From the NCBI GenBank assembly GCA_038530555.1, contig JBCBCN010000001.1, positions 186,001 to 250,000 of the forward strand: 64,000 nt of DNA, given 5' to 3'. The position numbers and the translations under genes were made by a program. Source of the DNA: HKCCE3408 sp038530555 (GTDB lineage Bacteria > Pseudomonadota > Alphaproteobacteria > Rhodobacterales > Rhodobacteraceae). The notes beneath the pieces are model-generated. The model ran no database searches. It saw only the letters and a program-made list of their open reading frames with translations, and was not told where the DNA came from. Each line of letters opens with the position of its first letter. Within the stretch, counting starts at the first letter, position 1. Of this stretch, positions 18,804 to 27,684 are shown one piece after another.

Positions 18804-20612
18804 ATGTTGCAAAGAGTTTTCACGGCCAGTGTGAGTGCGCTCGTGAGTGGATGGCTCGCGCTTGGCGGCGCGATCGCAGAGCCCGCCCATGGCATCGCTA
18901 TGTATGGGGACCCCGCCCTGCCACCAGATTTTGCGCATCTACCCTATGCCAACCCTGACGCGCCAACGGGAGGGCGGATGGTGACCGGGGAGGTCGGCAG
19001 CTTCGACAGCCTCAATCCGCATTCGCGTCTGGGCCGCGTGCCGTGGCAATTGCGCTTCCTGGCCTATGAGACACTCATGGGCCGTTCCTATGCCGAGCCC
19101 TTCGCGCTTTACGGTCTTTTGGCCGAATCGGTTGAGGCTGATCCGAATGGTCTCTGGGTCGAGTATACCCTTCGGCCGGAGGCGCGCTTTTCCGATGGTA
19201 GCCCCGTTACGGTGGCCGATGTGATGTGGTCCTACGAGACGCTCGGCACAGAGGGCCACCCGCGTTACGCCAATGCTTGGTCTAATGTCGCGAGCATGGA
19301 GGCCGTGGGAGAGCGGGGCATCCGCTTTACGTTCAATGAGGCCGACCGTGAGATGGGGCTGATCATGGGGATGCGCCCGATCCTGAAAGCGGGGCAGTGG
19401 GAGCAGACCGATTTCGCGACCTCCGGCCTCGACGTGATCCCGATCGCCAGCGCGCCCTATGTGATCGAAGATTTCCAGGCCGGCCGCTATGTCGAGTTGC
19501 GCCGCGATCCCGACTATTGGGGCGCCGAAGTGCCGTTTCGGCGCGGCACGCAAAACATGGACGTGATCCGGCTAGAATTCTTTGGTGATGCGACCGCGCT
19601 CTTTGAGGCGTTCACTGCCGGGGAGATCTCAATGATCCGCGAGACAGATGCTGCCGCTTGGGAGAGCCGCTATGACTTCCCACGCGTGCGCTCAGGCGAG
19701 GTGGAGCTGAGCGAGGTGGCCCATCAGCGGCCCTCCGGCATCACTGGCTTTGTGATGAACACACGGGTCGCGCCCTTTGACGATTGGCGGGTGCGCCAGG
19801 CTATGATCGAGGCCTTCAATTTTGAGTTTGTCAGCCAAACGGTGAATGCTGGGATCGACCCACGTATCACGTCGTACTTCTCCAACTCGCCACTCAGTTC
19901 ACAGCTCGGCCGGGCCGAGGGCCGTGTGGCCGAATTCTTGGAGCCCTTCATGGCCGACCTGAACCCCGGCGCGCTCGAAGGGTATGCGCTTCCCGAGGGC
20001 GACGGGACCGAGCGCAACCGCGCCGGTGTGCGCCGGGCGATGGCGCTGTTGGAAGAGGCCGGTTTTACCGTCGAGAATGGGGTCATGACCGGGCCGGATG
20101 GCATGCCCTTTGCCTTTGACATCCTACTAGAGAGCGGTTCAGCCGAGACCCAGGCGATCGCGAATATCTACATCGAGGCTCTGGATCGTCTCGGGATCGA
20201 AGTTGGCCTTGAGACTGTGGATGACGCGCAATACCGCGAACGCACGGATGCCTTCGATTTCGCCATGACCCGCTATCGCCGGGGCCTAAGCCTGAGCCCA
20301 GGCAATGAGCAGCGGCTCTATTGGGGCTGTGAGGCGGCTGAGACCGAAGGCAGCCGTAACCTAATGGGGGCGTGCAACCCGGCGATTGAGGCGATGGTTG
20401 ACCGAATGCTCACCTCCGCCGATCAGGCCGATTACGTGGCCGCCGTGCAAGCGCTTGACCGTGTGCTGATGTCCGAGCGCTATGTCGTGCCGTTCTGGTT
20501 CTCGCGCACCAGCCGGATTGCGCATGGCGCAGAGTTCGCCTGGTCCGAAGATCTGCCGATCTACGGCGATTGGCTGGGCTGGTCGCCAGATGTCTGGTGG
20601 GTCGAGGAATAG
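18804..20612 (+). CDS. Family 5 extracellular solute-binding protein (peptide ABC transporter)
   Basis: A 602-residue periplasmic binding protein. The ATG at 18804 follows a GGGGAG site and starts a clean signal peptide (LQRVFTASVSALVSGWLALG, cleaved near AEP). The SBP_bac_5 marker, RFSDGSPVTVADVMWSYE, is present. Such proteins deliver oligopeptides, or in the YejA/MppA branch microcin- or murein-peptide-like ligands, to an ABC permease. No permease or ATPase genes follow: the next gene is on the opposite strand, so it is an orphan binding protein here. Confidence 0.92.
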   Translation: MLQRVFTASVSALVSGWLALGGAIAEPAHGIAMYGDPALPPDFAHLPYANPDAPTGGRMVTGEVGSFDSLNPHSRLGRVPWQLRFLAYETLMGRSYAEPFALYGLLAESVEADPNGLWVEYTLRPEARFSDGSPVTVADVMWSYETLGTEGHPRYANAWSNVASMEAVGERGIRFTFNEADREMGLIMGMRPILKAGQWEQTDFATSGLDVIPIASAPYVIEDFQAGRYVELRRDPDYWGAEVPFRRGTQNMDVIRLEFFGDATALFEAFTAGEISMIRETDAAAWESRYDFPRVRSGEVELSEVAHQRPSGITGFVMNTRVAPFDDWRVRQAMIEAFNFEFVSQTVNAGIDPRITSYFSNSPLSSQLGRAEGRVAEFLEPFMADLNPGALEGYALPEGDGTERNRAGVRRAMALLEEAGFTVENGVMTGPDGMPFAFDILLESGSAETQAIANIYIEALDRLGIEVGLETVDDAQYRERTDAFDFAMTRYRRGLSLSPGNEQRLYWGCEAAETEGSRNLMGACNPAIEAMVDRMLTSADQADYVAAVQALDRVLMSERYVVPFWFSRTSRIAHGAEFAWSEDLPIYGDWLGWSPDVWWVEE

Positions 20613-20701
20613 GGTTTGCGCTGCGCCTTGAGCGCGTCGCGCGTGCGAGGGTCGTTCGTTGTGCGCCATTGGTCCGAGGACAATGGACGACGCCCCTCGC
20701 G

Positions 20702-20730
20702 CCCCCCGGATATTTGAGCGATAAAGAGTT
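20702..20730 (+). repeat. Dispersed intergenic motif, diverged copy
   Basis: GGATATTT followed by a GATAAAGA block; resembles the segment at 11094-11121 (between mfd and the MFS gene) and more weakly the three better copies at 23571-23597, 34252-34280 and 56527-56549. It lies between convergent genes. Confidence 0.4.
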
Positions 20731-20892
20731 AGAGCCGATCCAGCGTCGGCTGGCAAACGCATCGCGTTTGAGGGTCGTGGCCGGTTCAGCTTCAGCTGAC
20801 AAATGCACCGCATTTGAGGCCACGACGGGCGGAGCCCCGGTAGAACGGGCGAAGCCCGAGAGACCAACGCTGTCGTCGAATACCTTAGCTCG

Positions 20893-21606
20893 CTACTCCG
20901 CCGCGTCGGGCGTGGGCATGTTCACCGGTTCGCCACCGTTCTCGCCGTTGGGATAGACCAGACCTGCCGAAATGATCAGCTTGGCGGCATCTTCGACACT
21001 CATATCAAGCTCGATCACGTCGCTTTTCGGGAAAAACAGCAAAAACCCTGATGTAGGATTGGGCGTGGTGGGCACGAAGACCGACACCATTGGCTCAGCG
21101 CCGTAGCGCGCTGCCACTTCGCCCTTGGCGGTCGTCGAGATAAAGCCAATGGCCCAGATCCCTTTGCGCGGATACTCGATCAGACAGGCTTTCTCAAAGT
21201 TCTGCTCACCCTGGCTCAGGACCGTTTCGATGATCTGTTTGAGCCCGGAATAAAGCGACCGGATCAGCGGGATCGACAGGACCAAGCCCTCGGCCCAGCG
21301 GATGAGCGAGCGGCCAATGATGCCCTTGGCGATCCAACCGACGATCACGGAGAAGATCAAGAAGGTGACAACGCCCACACCGCGAATATCAATCGGAATG
21401 CCCGTGAGATCGCGAATGATCGTCGCCGGATTGTAAGCGCCGGGGATCAGCGGCAGCACCCAGCCATCAATCCAGCCTACAACGCTCCAAATCAGCCAAA
21501 TCGTCAGGCCGATCGGGCCGATCACCACCAGGCCGGTGAAAAAATTACTCCTCAGCGAGGAGAAAAAGCCGCGTTTCGGCGGCGGTGGTGTTTCGGGCAG
21601 CTGCAT
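20893..21606 (-). CDS. DUF502 inner-membrane protein
   Basis: About 237 residues. Two long hydrophobic segments near the N-terminus (FTGLVVIGPIGLTIWLIWSV and GVVTFLIFSVIVGWIA) flank the family motif; later GLKQIIETV and VPTTPNPTSGFLLFFP are the hallmark DUF502 motifs. The family is widespread and uncharacterised. Start set at the ATG at 21606, preceded by GAGGG; the reading frame runs 54 codons further but that segment has no family similarity. An acidic tail ends the protein. Confidence 0.9.
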   Translation of the reverse strand: MQLPETPPPPKRGFFSSLRSNFFTGLVVIGPIGLTIWLIWSVVGWIDGWVLPLIPGAYNPATIIRDLTGIPIDIRGVGVVTFLIFSVIVGWIAKGIIGRSLIRWAEGLVLSIPLIRSLYSGLKQIIETVLSQGEQNFEKACLIEYPRKGIWAIGFISTTAKGEVAARYGAEPMVSVFVPTTPNPTSGFLLFFPKSDVIELDMSVEDAAKLIISAGLVYPNGENGGEPVNMPTPDAAE

Positions 21607-21706
21607 CTGCACCCTCGTGTCGTCATCCCGAGAGAATATGTAGACGCGGCAAGGGTGTCGCACAAGAACATGCTGCACCGCGGCTTGCGCAGCGCTCTTG
21701 GCGGGA

Positions 21707-22621
21707 TCACTCCACGTCGGGCCGGTCCTCGGCCAAGGCACGGGCAATTTGCGCGGCCAGGCGGGCATTGTTGAGGATCAATGCGATATTGGCGACGAGG
21801 CTTTTTCCTGCGGTCTCCTCGAAGATCGTTTGCAGGAGAAACGGTGTGACGGCTTTGCCTCGGATCCCTTGCGCGTCTGCGCGCGCCTGGGCGGCGTTTA
21901 TGATCGGAGCCAGCATCTCGCGCGTCAGCTCGTCCTTTTCAGGGATCGGATTGGCGATGAGCTGCCCGCCCGGCAGGCCAAGCCCAGCTCGGACGCGGTG
22001 GGCGCGGGCGATCTCGGCGGGTGTATCGAGGCGCAGGGGCGCGGTGAGGCCGCTGTCGCGCGACCAGAAGGCGGGCAGGGCGTCTTGAGCATAGGCGATC
22101 ACGGGCACGCCCTGGGTTTCTAGCACTTCGAGCGTTTTTTCGAGATCGAGGATCGCCTTGGCCCCGGCCGAGACAACCGTGACGGGCGTCTGCGCCAGCT
22201 CCATTAGATCGGCGGAGACATCAAAGCTCTCTTCCGCGCCTTGGTGCACGCCGCCGATGCCCCCCGTGGCGAAAACCTCGATCCCCGCGCGCGCGGCCAG
22301 GATCATCGTGGCCGCCACGGTGGTCGCCCCCATGCCGCCGCGCGCAATGGCCACGGCGAGATCGGCGCGGCTGAGCTTCCAGACGTCGCGCGCCTTGGCG
22401 AGGGCCTCCAGGTCAGCGGGCGCGAGGCCGATATGGGGCACCCCGCGTAGGACGGCGATTGTGGCTGGAACGGCACCTTGTGCGCGCACCTCCTCCTCGA
22501 CGGCCCGGGCGGTTTCAAGGTTTTGCGGATAAGGCATGCCATGGGTGATGATGGTGCTTTCAAGCGCCACGATCGGCTTCGATAAGCGTTTGGCCTCATG
22601 GACTTCTGCGGAATACTTCAT
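21707..22621 (-). CDS. psuG: Pseudouridine-5'-phosphate glycosidase
   Basis: PsuG splits pseudouridine 5'-phosphate into uracil and ribose 5-phosphate (reversibly), salvaging the modified base after RNA turnover. Diagnostic N-terminal motif: VALESTIITHGMPYPQN. Later, GIEVFATGGIGGVHQGAE and the Lys-containing VSAGAKAILDL match the family. About 304 residues, normal length. Its ATG overlaps the stop of the kinase gene by 4 bases, which fixes the start and pairs the two enzymes of the pathway. Confidence 0.95.
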   Translation of the reverse strand: MKYSAEVHEAKRLSKPIVALESTIITHGMPYPQNLETARAVEEEVRAQGAVPATIAVLRGVPHIGLAPADLEALAKARDVWKLSRADLAVAIARGGMGATTVAATMILAARAGIEVFATGGIGGVHQGAEESFDVSADLMELAQTPVTVVSAGAKAILDLEKTLEVLETQGVPVIAYAQDALPAFWSRDSGLTAPLRLDTPAEIARAHRVRAGLGLPGGQLIANPIPEKDELTREMLAPIINAAQARADAQGIRGKAVTPFLLQTIFEETAGKSLVANIALILNNARLAAQIARALAEDRPDVE

Positions 22622-23553
22622 GTTTTCTCTGAGACGTAATGCGCCGCCACATCCAGCGCATAGTGAAGCGCTGCGGCCCCGTCTGCCCCGCGTGCTTCGG
22701 CGGTGATATGGGCCGCCATGAACGTATCGCCCGCGCCGGTCACGCGCCGCGCCTCGACCCGCTTGGGGCATGCGGTTTGGAGCGCGCCATCGCAGGCCGA
22801 GGCCGCCTCACGCGGCCCATCAGTGACCAGCACGCGCGCCGCGCCGTGACCGACCAAAGCCGCCGCCGCCTGGCCCGCCGTATCGAAGCTGCGCTCTAGC
22901 AGCAGACCGGCCTCCTCCCGATTGAGATAAAGCGTCGTCCTAGCCCGGGTTAGATACGGCCTGAGACGCGGGATCTTACCCGGCGACGCGGGCGCCAGCC
23001 TGAGGTCAGCCGCCGCAAAAAGGGGTGAGCCCGCGATGTCCGCCAAAAGCGGCGCGGTCAAGTTACCGTCGAGCGCCAAAGGGCCGGACCAAGGCGCCTC
23101 AGCGCTGCCCAAACGTCCATCCTCGAGCGGGGCGAGAACGCGCGCCCCGACGGTCTCAAGCGAGCGGGCATCGGCGATGGCAGCGATCATCTCGCCCTGA
23201 GCCTCGATCGCCATGTACTGATCCGTCGGCAGGGCAGGATCTCGGAGCATATATTCTGTCTTTAAGCTCATATCCTCACAGCGCGCGCAAAGCTCCCTCC
23301 CTGGCCCATCCTCCCCGATGACGCTCAAAAGCGCGGGCCGCCAACCGAAACGCGCCAAGCTGACCGCGATATTTAAGGCGACGCCGCCCGGAAGGCGCGC
23401 GATCTGGCCTGGCTTGTCATTGCCCAGGGCCATGTCGCGATCCGTCCGACCGATCACGTCCCACAGGACCGAGCCGATACATAAGATATCGGGTCTTTTA
23501 TGGTCATCCTTTTTCACGCTTCGCGCATACAAGCCCAGACCCACCGGGTCCAT
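22618..23553 (-). CDS. psuK: PfkB-family kinase, probable pseudouridine kinase
   Basis: A ribokinase-fold sugar kinase. Seen are the N-terminal IGSVLWDVIGR, the GGVALNIAVSLARFG substrate loop and the C-terminal RRVTGAGDTFMAA with the catalytic Asp. Coupling to psuG makes pseudouridine the likely substrate, giving the 5'-phosphate for PsuG. The start is uncertain: an ATG at 23553 is used, a GTG twelve codons later (VKKDDHK) is closer to the usual family start. The dispersed AT-rich motif lies just upstream, which argues against the longer reading to 23631. Confidence 0.9.
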   Translation of the reverse strand: MDPVGLGLYARSVKKDDHKRPDILCIGSVLWDVIGRTDRDMALGNDKPGQIARLPGGVALNIAVSLARFGWRPALLSVIGEDGPGRELCARCEDMSLKTEYMLRDPALPTDQYMAIEAQGEMIAAIADARSLETVGARVLAPLEDGRLGSAEAPWSGPLALDGNLTAPLLADIAGSPLFAAADLRLAPASPGKIPRLRPYLTRARTTLYLNREEAGLLLERSFDTAGQAAAALVGHGAARVLVTDGPREAASACDGALQTACPKRVEARRVTGAGDTFMAAHITAEARGADGAAALHYALDVAAHYVSEKT

Positions 23554-23570
23554 ATCGCGACATCGCCCAC

Positions 23571-23597
23571 CTTCATCTTTCCGTAAATACTCACGCC
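23571..23597 (-). repeat. Dispersed intergenic motif
   Basis: On the minus strand this reads GAGTATTTACGGAAAGATGA; the same core recurs at 34252-34280 and 56527-56549. It lies just upstream of psuK. Confidence 0.5.
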
Positions 23598-23785
23598 AAC
23601 GCCGCAAAGCCGCCGCACCGCCCGAAGACACAAGATCCCCGCTTGCACGCCCGCGCCATTGCGGCTAAACGCGGCGCACTTCACAGGCGGGGGCGGGCCC
23701 TCGGGGGAGACATCCCCGAAGGTCCACCGGTTGGCGCAAGCCTCATCCCCCGACCAAGGTATGAAACCGGAAAGGACTTGAGATC

Positions 23786-24670
23786 ATGGCTCTGCCAGAG
23801 TTTTCCATGCGTCAGCTTCTCGAAGCGGGCGTGCATTTTGGCCACCAGACGCACCGTTGGAACCCCCGCATGGGTGAGTTCATTTATGGTGACCGCAATG
23901 GCATTCACATCATCGATCTGACCCAGACAGTCCCGATGCTGGACGCCGCGCTTCAGGTCGTGCGCGAGACGGTGGCCAAGGGCGGGCGCATCCTGTTCGT
24001 CGGCACCAAGCGCCAGGCGCAAAAGCCGGTCGCCGAAGCGGCTGAGAAATGCGCTCAATACTACATGAATCACCGCTGGTTGGGCGGCACGCTGACCAAC
24101 TGGAAGACTGTGTCGAACTCGATCGGTCGCCTGCGCGCCATCGATGAGAAGATGTCAGAAGGGGCCGACGGCCTTACCAAGAAAGAGCGCCTTGGCATGG
24201 AGCGGGAGCAGGCCAAACTGCAGGCCTCGCTCGGCGGGATCCGCGAAATGGGCGGTCTGCCCGATCTGCTTTTCGTGGTCGACGTGAACAAAGAAGACTT
24301 GGCCATCGCCGAAGCCAAAAAGCTCGGTATCCCGGTTGTGGCCGTTGTCGACACCAACTGCTCTCCCGCTGATGTCGATTATATCATCCCGGGCAATGAC
24401 GACGCGGCACGGGCCATCGCGCTCTACTGCGATCTCGTCAGCCGAGCGGCGCTGGACGGTATGAGCGCACAGCTTGAGACCGCTGGCGTGGATATTGGCG
24501 CGCTGGAGGATACCAGCGAGGCCATCGTCGAGGAGGCGCCCGCAGAAGCTCCGACGGAACCCGTGGCAGAGGTGGCGGCTGAAACAGCGGTTGAAGCGGC
24601 GGCCGAGGAGGCCCCGGCGGAAGCAACAGCCGAGGCCGAAGCCCCCGCTGCTGACGAGAGCAAAGACTAA
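23786..24670 (+). CDS. rpsB: 30S ribosomal protein S2
   Basis: S2 binds the 30S head and links S1. The start MALPEFSMRQLLEAGVHFG is diagnostic. The core runs to about residue 230; beyond it is an unusual tail of some 60 residues made almost only of Ala, Glu, Pro and Val, making the protein 294 residues against about 240 in E. coli. Such acidic tails are known in alphaproteobacterial S2. First gene of the rpsB-tsf operon. Confidence 0.98.
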   Translation: MALPEFSMRQLLEAGVHFGHQTHRWNPRMGEFIYGDRNGIHIIDLTQTVPMLDAALQVVRETVAKGGRILFVGTKRQAQKPVAEAAEKCAQYYMNHRWLGGTLTNWKTVSNSIGRLRAIDEKMSEGADGLTKKERLGMEREQAKLQASLGGIREMGGLPDLLFVVDVNKEDLAIAEAKKLGIPVVAVVDTNCSPADVDYIIPGNDDAARAIALYCDLVSRAALDGMSAQLETAGVDIGALEDTSEAIVEEAPAEAPTEPVAEVAAETAVEAAAEEAPAEATAEAEAPAADESKD

Positions 24671-24739
24671 GCGCATCTTGCGCAAACCAGGCGCGGGACC
24701 CATATCCCGCGCCGTACCCCAAATTGCAGGAGAGAACCC

Positions 24740-25621
24740 ATGGCGATCACAGCATCCCTGGTCAAAGAGCTGCGCGACAAGACCGGCGCCGGCATGATGG
24801 ACGCGAAAAAAGCGCTGACCGAAACCGATGGCGATATGGAAGCCGCCATGGATTGGCTGCGCACGAAGGGCCTGGCGAAGGCTGCGAAAAAGTCCGGCCG
24901 TACCGCGGCTGAGGGCCTGGTGGCGGTGCGCGTTGACGGTGGTAAAGGCGTGGCCGTTGAGGTCAATTCAGAGACCGACTTCGTGGCGAAAAACGCTGAA
25001 TTTCAGGAATTTGTGGCCGGTATTGCAAGTGCTGCGACGGGCGTGGCCGATGTCGAGGCGCTCAAGCAGGCCGATCTCGGCGGCAAGTCCATCGAGGCCG
25101 CGCTGACCGACAAAATCGCCACCATCGGCGAAAACATGTCCATCCGCCGGATGGCCACGCTCGAGGGTGAAAACGTCGTTACCTACGTGCACAACGCCGC
25201 CACTGACGGCATGGGCAAGATCGGCGTGCTGGTAGCCTATACTGGCGATGACGCGGATTTCGCGCGCGGCGTCGGCATGCATATCGCGGCGATCAACCCG
25301 GCGTCTTTGTCCGAGGCTGATCTCGACCCGGCGATCGTGGAGAAGGAAAAGACGATCCAGATGGACATCGCGCGCGAGAGCGGCAAGCCCGAGGCGGTTA
25401 TCGAGAAAATGATCGGCGGCCGGATGCAGAAATGGCTCTCCGAGGTGACGCTGGTCAATCAGGCCTATGTGAAGTCGGAAGACGGCAAGACCACGGTGGG
25501 CGACGCGTCCAAAGCCGTGGGCGTTGAGATCACCGGCTTCGTGAGGCTCGAAGTGGGCGAGGGGATCGAAGTGGAGAAGGAAGACTTCGCCGCCGAGGTC
25601 GCCAAGGCCGCCGGCGGCTGA
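24740..25621 (+). CDS. tsf: Translation elongation factor Ts
   Basis: EF-Ts exchanges GDP for GTP on EF-Tu. The 293-residue protein starts with ITASLVKELRDKTGAGMMD (UBA-like N-domain), and the core contains the conserved NSETDFVAKN contact with EF-Tu. AGGAGAG precedes the ATG. It follows rpsB with a 69-base gap and is ended by a strong terminator. Confidence 0.98.
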   Translation: MAITASLVKELRDKTGAGMMDAKKALTETDGDMEAAMDWLRTKGLAKAAKKSGRTAAEGLVAVRVDGGKGVAVEVNSETDFVAKNAEFQEFVAGIASAATGVADVEALKQADLGGKSIEAALTDKIATIGENMSIRRMATLEGENVVTYVHNAATDGMGKIGVLVAYTGDDADFARGVGMHIAAINPASLSEADLDPAIVEKEKTIQMDIARESGKPEAVIEKMIGGRMQKWLSEVTLVNQAYVKSEDGKTTVGDASKAVGVEITGFVRLEVGEGIEVEKEDFAAEVAKAAGG

Positions 25622-25643
25622 GACCGGAGCGCATCACGACATG

Positions 25644-25673
25644 AAAACGGCGGGGTAAGACCTCGCCGTTTTT
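25644..25673 (+). terminator. Intrinsic terminator of the rpsB-tsf operon
   Basis: Stem AAAACGGCG/CGCCGTTTT (25644-25652 with 25664-25672), extended by three pairs including one G-U around a TAAGA loop, ending in a run of T. It lies 22 bases after the tsf stop. Confidence 0.9.
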
Positions 25674-25695
25674 GGTACGAGACAGCGCGTCTTAG

Positions 25696-26361
25696 CTAGG
25701 GCTCGCCACTCGGATCAATAATTGTGACACCCGTCACCAGGATGATTTCGCAACCGCCGATCATCGTCGCGTCATCGCGGCGCGTCGATGAGCGCCAGCG
25801 CGAAATATTTTCCCCAGTTACCTCAACCAGATAGCCGCTGAGACGAATGCGGCTGCCGACATTTACCGCCATGAGCGCATCATTGATCGATTGATAAGCG
25901 GGGATCCGGTGATTGTTGGTGATCTGCGCTTCCATCGCATCGGTGAGCCGCAGGTCCGCCTGAACACGGTAGCCAAGCGCGCAGGGCAGGGCACTAAACT
26001 CAAAGTGCTCGATTCCACCGGGCTCACCCAAATCTCCTCATACGATCCCGAGATCGAGCGGTGAGATCGAACTGGTGGCATCGGTCCTGAACTCGCGCCG
26101 CGTCACCGCACGCCCCTCGAGCACATATCCATAGAGCAATTCGGCCTCAAACCCATCGCCCAGGGCGACCGGCCCAGATGAAACCGAGGCCTGCGCTGGG
26201 CCCGATACGAGATCTGCGGCCAGCGGCAATGCAGGCAATCCGGCCGTGTTCACATCGGTGCTCAAGGCTTCCCGTGGCGCGTTTTGCTCAGCCGCCATGG
26301 AAAGCACAACCGCCGCAACGCCCGCAAAAAACAGCATCATCTTCGCGCCATCATCGAACAT
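25696..26361 (-). pseudogene. Exported conserved protein interrupted by one in-frame TGA
   Basis: Two open segments in the same frame are separated only by a TGA at 26040-26038. The first half starts at an ATG at 26361 (GGAG upstream), carries a signal-like hydrophobic stretch, and ends DLGIV; after the stop the frame goes on with GDLGEPGGIEHFEF and runs to AGYLV/TSSTRRDD-type motifs (RLSGYLV, SSTRRDD, CEIILVTG). I recall intact Rhodobacteraceae relatives with DLGI(V/I)WG here, so TGG to TGA is the simplest cause. Each half looks under normal selection, so the change may be recent, or a read error. Function unknown. Confidence 0.65.
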
Positions 26362-26478
26362 CTGTGCGGCTCCTACCTCGCCGCCGCTTCTCCGTGCCTG
26401 CAGATAAGCAGAGCATCCTAGCAAGATTTCGCCGTGGATTGCCCACGACAGCGGTGAGGTATTTGGATGCATTGCACG

Positions 26479-27282
26479 TTAATTGAGATAGTGACCGCGC
26501 GACCCCAGAAGCCGGATGAGGATCGGTTTCATCGGCAATAAGACAGTCTTGAGTGCCGCGCGCAGCCATGGACGCGCGTCCCAAAACCGCGCTGCGGCAA
26601 ACCTTCTCGCTTCGCGCTCTTGCGTCACCTCTTGGCCCGATTCCTCATGCCTCAGCATGTGGTGGCCCACCTCGTGGTAGAAGGTGATTTCACGGCGAAT
26701 ACGCGCCCAGGGGCGTCGCCACCAAGCCGTCCGCTTGGGCCAGACGATCACAATACTGGAGGTGTGGAGGGAATAGAGACCCAGATAGTCTTGTTCCGGT
26801 GAGGGCGCGATAACGTCGATCCGAGTGATATCATCGAGCGAGATACCCGGCGTCAGCCTCCACCTGTCCAAGGATTTCACAATTTCAGAGGCATTGTGCA
26901 GATCCGCCGAGACGTAAAGCGGCGTAGCGTCGTCCAACCACGCGACGGGCACTTCGCCGACACGTTTGGCCAAAAGATCGAGTGTGCGACGGTGCATCGG
27001 GCTAAGCTTGCGGGCCTCTAGCCACGCCACCGTTTCGGCGAACCGCTCATTGTCCAAATCGGCCAAGACCGCCAACAACGCGCCGAAGTACTGGCCGCTT
27101 GGGCCGCGCGCGGGCTTGGACCATTGCGCTGACATGAGCTTTGCTTGCACCGCGGACACCGCACCGTCCAGCGCGTGGAGGGCGCGCCAAGCATCGCGCT
27201 CTGTGGGGATGTGACCACTGCTTATGCCCTGGAGGAGCCGTTGAATTTGACGCTCAACGTCATCTGGGTCAGCCGCCGTCAT
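26479..27282 (-). CDS. Hypothetical protein with an HExxH zinc-peptidase motif
   Basis: A 267-residue soluble protein. Near residue 203 it has FYHEVGHHMLRHEESGQEV followed by a glutamate-rich EREARRFA helix; HEVGH with a downstream Glu is the zinc site of gluzincin-type metallopeptidases (as in IrrE/ImmA or M48-like families). The first 130 residues are helical and unrecognised. Basic residues and hydrophobic stretches fill the last 35 residues. ATG at 27282 chosen over a GTG just before it. Its substrate is unknown; lone leftward gene. Confidence 0.7.
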   Translation of the reverse strand: MTAADPDDVERQIQRLLQGISSGHIPTERDAWRALHALDGAVSAVQAKLMSAQWSKPARGPSGQYFGALLAVLADLDNERFAETVAWLEARKLSPMHRRTLDLLAKRVGEVPVAWLDDATPLYVSADLHNASEIVKSLDRWRLTPGISLDDITRIDVIAPSPEQDYLGLYSLHTSSIVIVWPKRTAWWRRPWARIRREITFYHEVGHHMLRHEESGQEVTQEREARRFAAARFWDARPWLRAALKTVLLPMKPILIRLLGSRGHYLN

Positions 27283-27285
27283 CAC

Positions 27286-27684
27286 GGCGGCCTAACGACA
27301 CGTTTCGATATTGTCAAAGGCGGTTGCTTTGCCTTGATCGTTAAATCAGGGACACAACGCCGCCAAAATATTATCGGCCAAAACAAAGAACGGCACCTCC
27401 CAGGGACAAGGGGGTGCCGCTCAATCTAACCCCTGCGCGAGATGGGGATGCGCTGGTCAGAAATGAACGGCCGCCAGCCCGAAAATACTGGGCGCGCACC
27501 GCTCTCCGGTTACCCGGTCTGGCCCGTGGGGCAGACTGAAAGCCCTCGGTGCCGATGCTCCTGGCTCGAAAACAGCCATCACTCACGGAACAGGTTGACC
27601 TTGCGTAAAACGCTTGTTTTTGCAAAGTCAGGATTTCCTTACCTTTTGGTATAAACTGCGCGTAAGGTATTGAATTAAAATAGC
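27286..27684. other. Gene-free stretch of about 400 bases
   Basis: No convincing gene is seen on either strand. It holds a terminator-like hairpin on the minus strand at 27380-27420 and, at 27637-27667, a short inverted repeat CCTTAC/GTAAGG in an AT-rich region just beyond the stop of the LuxR-type gene. The remainder looks unstructured. Confidence 0.5.
27380..27420 (-). terminator. Probable terminator of the aroQ-luxR transcript
   Basis: On the minus strand, a long stem CGGCACCCCC/GGGAGGTGCCG (27419-27410 with 27401-27391, one mismatch or G-U) is followed by a T-rich TTCTTTGTTTT. It lies about 265 bases beyond the LuxR-type gene, so a long 3' untranslated region, or an independent short RNA, is implied. 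Confidence 0.55.

Noticed and set aside
18641..18895. An open frame of 84 codons on the minus strand overlapping the candidate small RNA and the start of the solute-binding protein gene
   Set aside because: No good start codon or ribosome site for the part with a plausible protein, low third-position GC, and the same stretch forms hairpins ending in a terminator; RNA is favoured. A small protein starting at an internal GTG is not fully excluded.
26038..26040. TGA as a selenocysteine or recoded codon
   Set aside because: The position is tryptophan in relatives, there is no cysteine-type active site, and no SECIS-like hairpin was noticed just downstream; a nonsense change is simpler.
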